From: Desulfuromonas sp. CSMB_57
Lineage (GTDB): Bacteria > Desulfobacterota > Desulfuromonadia > Desulfuromonadales > Syntrophotaleaceae
Assembly (NCBI RefSeq): GCF_020194955.2
Contig: NZ_JAFCIY020000023.1
Span: 62,001-126,000, forward strand
DNA length: 64,000 nucleotides
Direction of reading: 5' to 3'
In this document: positions 62,052 to 64,000 of the stretch, in pieces
Layout: every line of letters begins with the position of its first letter
Position numbering within the stretch: position 1 is the stretch's first letter
Position numbers and translations under genes: made by a program
Notes under the pieces: model-generated
What the model saw: the letters and a program-made list of their open reading frames with translations, nothing else
What the model was told of the DNA's origin: nothing
Database searches by the model: none

Positions 62052-64000
62052 ATGAATAAAAATTTTTTAGCGATAAATATCAAAAGGCTTTTTCTCCTGG
62101 TATTTTTTGCTTTTTTTGGTGGTTCTCCGATTTTGGCAGGGACCATTTCGCAAGCCCCCTTATTTATATCCGGGGCTGATATCGATCCTAATATTATGTT
62201 TATTATTGATGATTCAGGTTCAATGCAATGGGAGTTTATGCCTGATGAAACAATGCATTTTTCTATTTATGTTTTTCCTGTCGTAAACAATGTATATGGG
62301 GGATCTGTTTATACAAATCAGGTTCCAAATTTTGATGACAATAATCTCCATAATTTTTTTAGTCGTTCTAGTGAAAACAATAAGGTTTTTTACAATCCTG
62401 ATATCACTTATAAACCATGGCATAATCATGATGGCACGCCAATGGCTGACGCAAACCCAACATGCGCCTACTATAATCCAGCTTCTACAGGCTTGGGCTG
62501 CATGAATCTGAAAGATCAAAACACAAAATATGCGCTCTGGTTTTATAATACAAGCAACCAAGATTTAAGTCAGGCATGGGGTAACTGGTCTAATCATACT
62601 TTTTGGCCTATCACCTACTATAATTATGTTGGCGGAAGTAGAACTTTGCGTTCCAGTTATACTCGGGTGCAAATCACGAGTTCTACGCCTTCCACGTCAA
62701 CGTTTACCAGTCCAAACGGAACAATCCGCACCCGCGATCAGGAAATTCAGAATTTTGCCAACTGGTACCAATACTATCGTTCAAGGATTCTGGCTTCTCG
62801 CGCGGGTATCGGCAAGGCATTTGCCGCTCAGGGAGAGTCGATCAGGGTTGGTTTCGGTGCTATCAACAAGGAGGCCTCCTCTGTTGATAACGTAAGTACC
62901 ACGACCATCATTCGTGGTGTGCGTCCCTTCAGTGGTTCCGATCGAGAGGATTTTTTTACCAGGCTCTACAACCACATTATCCCTACGTCGGGAACACCGT
63001 TGCGACGGGCTCTGGACGCTGCGGGACAATATTATATGCGAACCGACTCCCGTGGGCCATGCAGCACGACTCCTGGCCAATCCGGCGGGGATGATATCTC
63101 CTGTCGGCAGAACTACACGGTGCTTATGACTGATGGGTATTGGAACGGTTCTGCTGCTGCAACTGCGGCCGCGAGGGACAATGTCGATGGGCAGGCTGGT
63201 TCGTTGATTATCAATCCAAATCCGTCCAAAAGTAACTTTCAATATTCCCCGAAACCTCCCTATGAAGATGCCTGGTCCAATACTCTGGCCGATATTGCCA
63301 TGTATTACTGGAACCGCGATCTGCGGCCGGACCTGGACAACAATGTGCCAACTTCTACCTCCAACGAAGCCTTTTGGCAACATATGGTCACCTTCGGAGT
63401 CGGTCTTGGGGTTGCCGGGACCCTCGATCCAGAAAATGATTTTGCCGGTCTGGTGGCCGGTACCACGCAATGGCCGCAGCCCTACGCAGATGCCGGCCCC
63501 GCCAACGTCGATGATCTATGGCATGCGTCGGTAAATAGTCGTGGCGGCTTTTTCAGTGCTGCCGATCCGGATGTGTTTGCCGAGCGTCTGGGGGAGACAC
63601 TGGATAGCATTGTTTCCCAATCGATGGGGACAGCGGCGGCCATCGCTACCAACTCGACGCGTTTGGTGGATGGCGCCCTGATTTACCAGGCTAAATTCGA
63701 TAGCACTGACTGGAGCGGTGAGTTGGTCTGTTATCGCCTGGACCCTGATACCGGCTATGTCGACGGTACGGCATGGACCACGGATGATGCGGGTAGGATT
63801 CCCAGTCATGAGTCACGCAGGATTTTCACGTGGAATGGGAGTGCAGGGCTCCAGTTCTCGGAGAGTTCCTGGGATTCTCTTTCGGTGGCCCAGCGTACCG
63901 CCTTACAGGCTGGTGGGACCGTACAGCAAGGAAAAGATCGCCTCAACTGGATTCGAGGTCAACAGAGCAAAGAAGAGGGCCAAGCTGGCGGATATTTGCG
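62052..64000 (+). CDS. pilY1: PilY1-type pilus tip adhesin, 3' end beyond window
   Basis: 649 codons are present and the frame is still open at the edge. Signal peptide residues 1 to about 31 (RLFLLVFFAFFGGSPILA). A von Willebrand A-type domain follows directly: metal-site motif FIIDDSGSM (about residues 56-64) and a later LMTDGYW (about 358-364). The C-terminal part visible is the stretch before the PilY1 beta-propeller. PilY1 caps the minor pilin complex and acts in adhesion and retraction control. The first 210 codons are strongly AT-rich; the rest returns to normal GC content. No good ribosome-binding site is seen (AATTAAAATA). Confidence 0.9.
   Translation, partial: MNKNFLAINIKRLFLLVFFAFFGGSPILAGTISQAPLFISGADIDPNIMFIIDDSGSMQWEFMPDETMHFSIYVFPVVNNVYGGSVYTNQVPNFDDNNLHNFFSRSSENNKVFYNPDITYKPWHNHDGTPMADANPTCAYYNPASTGLGCMNLKDQNTKYALWFYNTSNQDLSQAWGNWSNHTFWPITYYNYVGGSRTLRSSYTRVQITSSTPSTSTFTSPNGTIRTRDQEIQNFANWYQYYRSRILASRAGIGKAFAAQGESIRVGFGAINKEASSVDNVSTTTIIRGVRPFSGSDREDFFTRLYNHIIPTSGTPLRRALDAAGQYYMRTDSRGPCSTTPGQSGGDDISCRQNYTVLMTDGYWNGSAAATAAARDNVDGQAGSLIINPNPSKSNFQYSPKPPYEDAWSNTLADIAMYYWNRDLRPDLDNNVPTSTSNEAFWQHMVTFGVGLGVAGTLDPENDFAGLVAGTTQWPQPYADAGPANVDDLWHASVNSRGGFFSAADPDVFAERLGETLDSIVSQSMGTAAAIATNSTRLVDGALIYQAKFDSTDWSGELVCYRLDPDTGYVDGTAWTTDDAGRIPSHESRRIFTWNGSAGLQFSESSWDSLSVAQRTALQAGGTVQQGKDRLNWIRGQQSKEEGQAGGYL

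Overview
The window reads like a GC-rich chromosome of the Desulfuromonadales/Geobacterales group (Desulfuromonas-, Pelobacter- or Geobacter-like). This is inferred from gene order and family type: a khpA-rimM-trmD-RNA methyltransferase-rplS-rnhB-yraN run, a complete dcw cluster, an F-type ATP synthase operon with two different b subunits and a Geobacter-type c subunit, gatCAB beside glnE, aconitase B, and a type IV pilus minor-pilin/PilY1 cluster. The MurE sequence carries the meso-diaminopimelate signature and there are outer-membrane proteins, so the cell is diderm. No 16S rRNA, tRNA, CRISPR array or prophage was seen.

Layout. 1-6.4 kb: RNA maturation and translation genes on the plus strand (khpA 3' end, rimM, trmD, a SPOUT-like methyltransferase, rplS, rnhB, yraN), then NAD synthetase and rsmI. 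6.4-8.7 kb: acyP and ligA on the minus strand. 8.9-10.1 kb: a CNNM/CBS (CorC-type) membrane protein. 10.2-28.5 kb: the dcw cluster mraZ-rsmH-ftsL-ftsI-murE-murF-mraY-murD-ftsW-murG-murC-murB-ddl-ftsQ-ftsA-ftsZ, led by a near-consensus sigma70 promoter and closed by a strong terminator. 28.7-30.1 kb: a non-housekeeping gap holding an unexplained transcription unit with phased repeats upstream. 30.1-37.2 kb: atpB-E-F'-F-H-A-G-D-C. 37.3-40.1 kb: a radical SAM/B12-type protein, thiol peroxidase and a flavin-split-barrel protein. 40.2-47.7 kb (minus): gatC-gatA-gatB-mtnA-glnE. 47.8-52.7 kb: an outer-membrane barrel (minus), an OmpA lipoprotein, aconitase B and a small membrane protein. 52.7-54.8 kb: a small palindromic transposon-like element, an HD-domain protein and an MFS transporter (minus). 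55-64 kb: a sensor kinase and sigma54-type response regulator, then fimT1, and a fimT2-pilV-pilW-pilX-pilY2-like-pilY1 cluster that runs off the right edge.

The least ordinary signals lie between genes. (1) Heptanucleotide tandem arrays (units such as CTTCAGT, CTTCAGC, CTTCCGC and their complements) recur at eight or more places; they sit at gene 3' ends and supply the stop codon in several of them. (2) A 167-bp element with 21-bp perfect terminal inverted repeats beginning and ending in TA provides the stop codon of the HD gene. (3) At 28.95-29.63 kb, direct repeats spaced by 10/20/20 bp abut a good promoter, which drives a roughly 570-nt transcript of unknown nature ending in a perfect terminator. 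(4) A strong sigma54 promoter (GG-N10-GC) lies in front of fimT2, about 0.8 kb downstream of an NtrC-type regulator with an intact GAFTGA motif, which suggests a local two-component/sigma54 control circuit for the minor pilins and PilY1. (5) The region from about 61.6 to 62.7 kb, covering the PilY2-like gene and the start of pilY1, is strikingly AT-rich compared with its surroundings.
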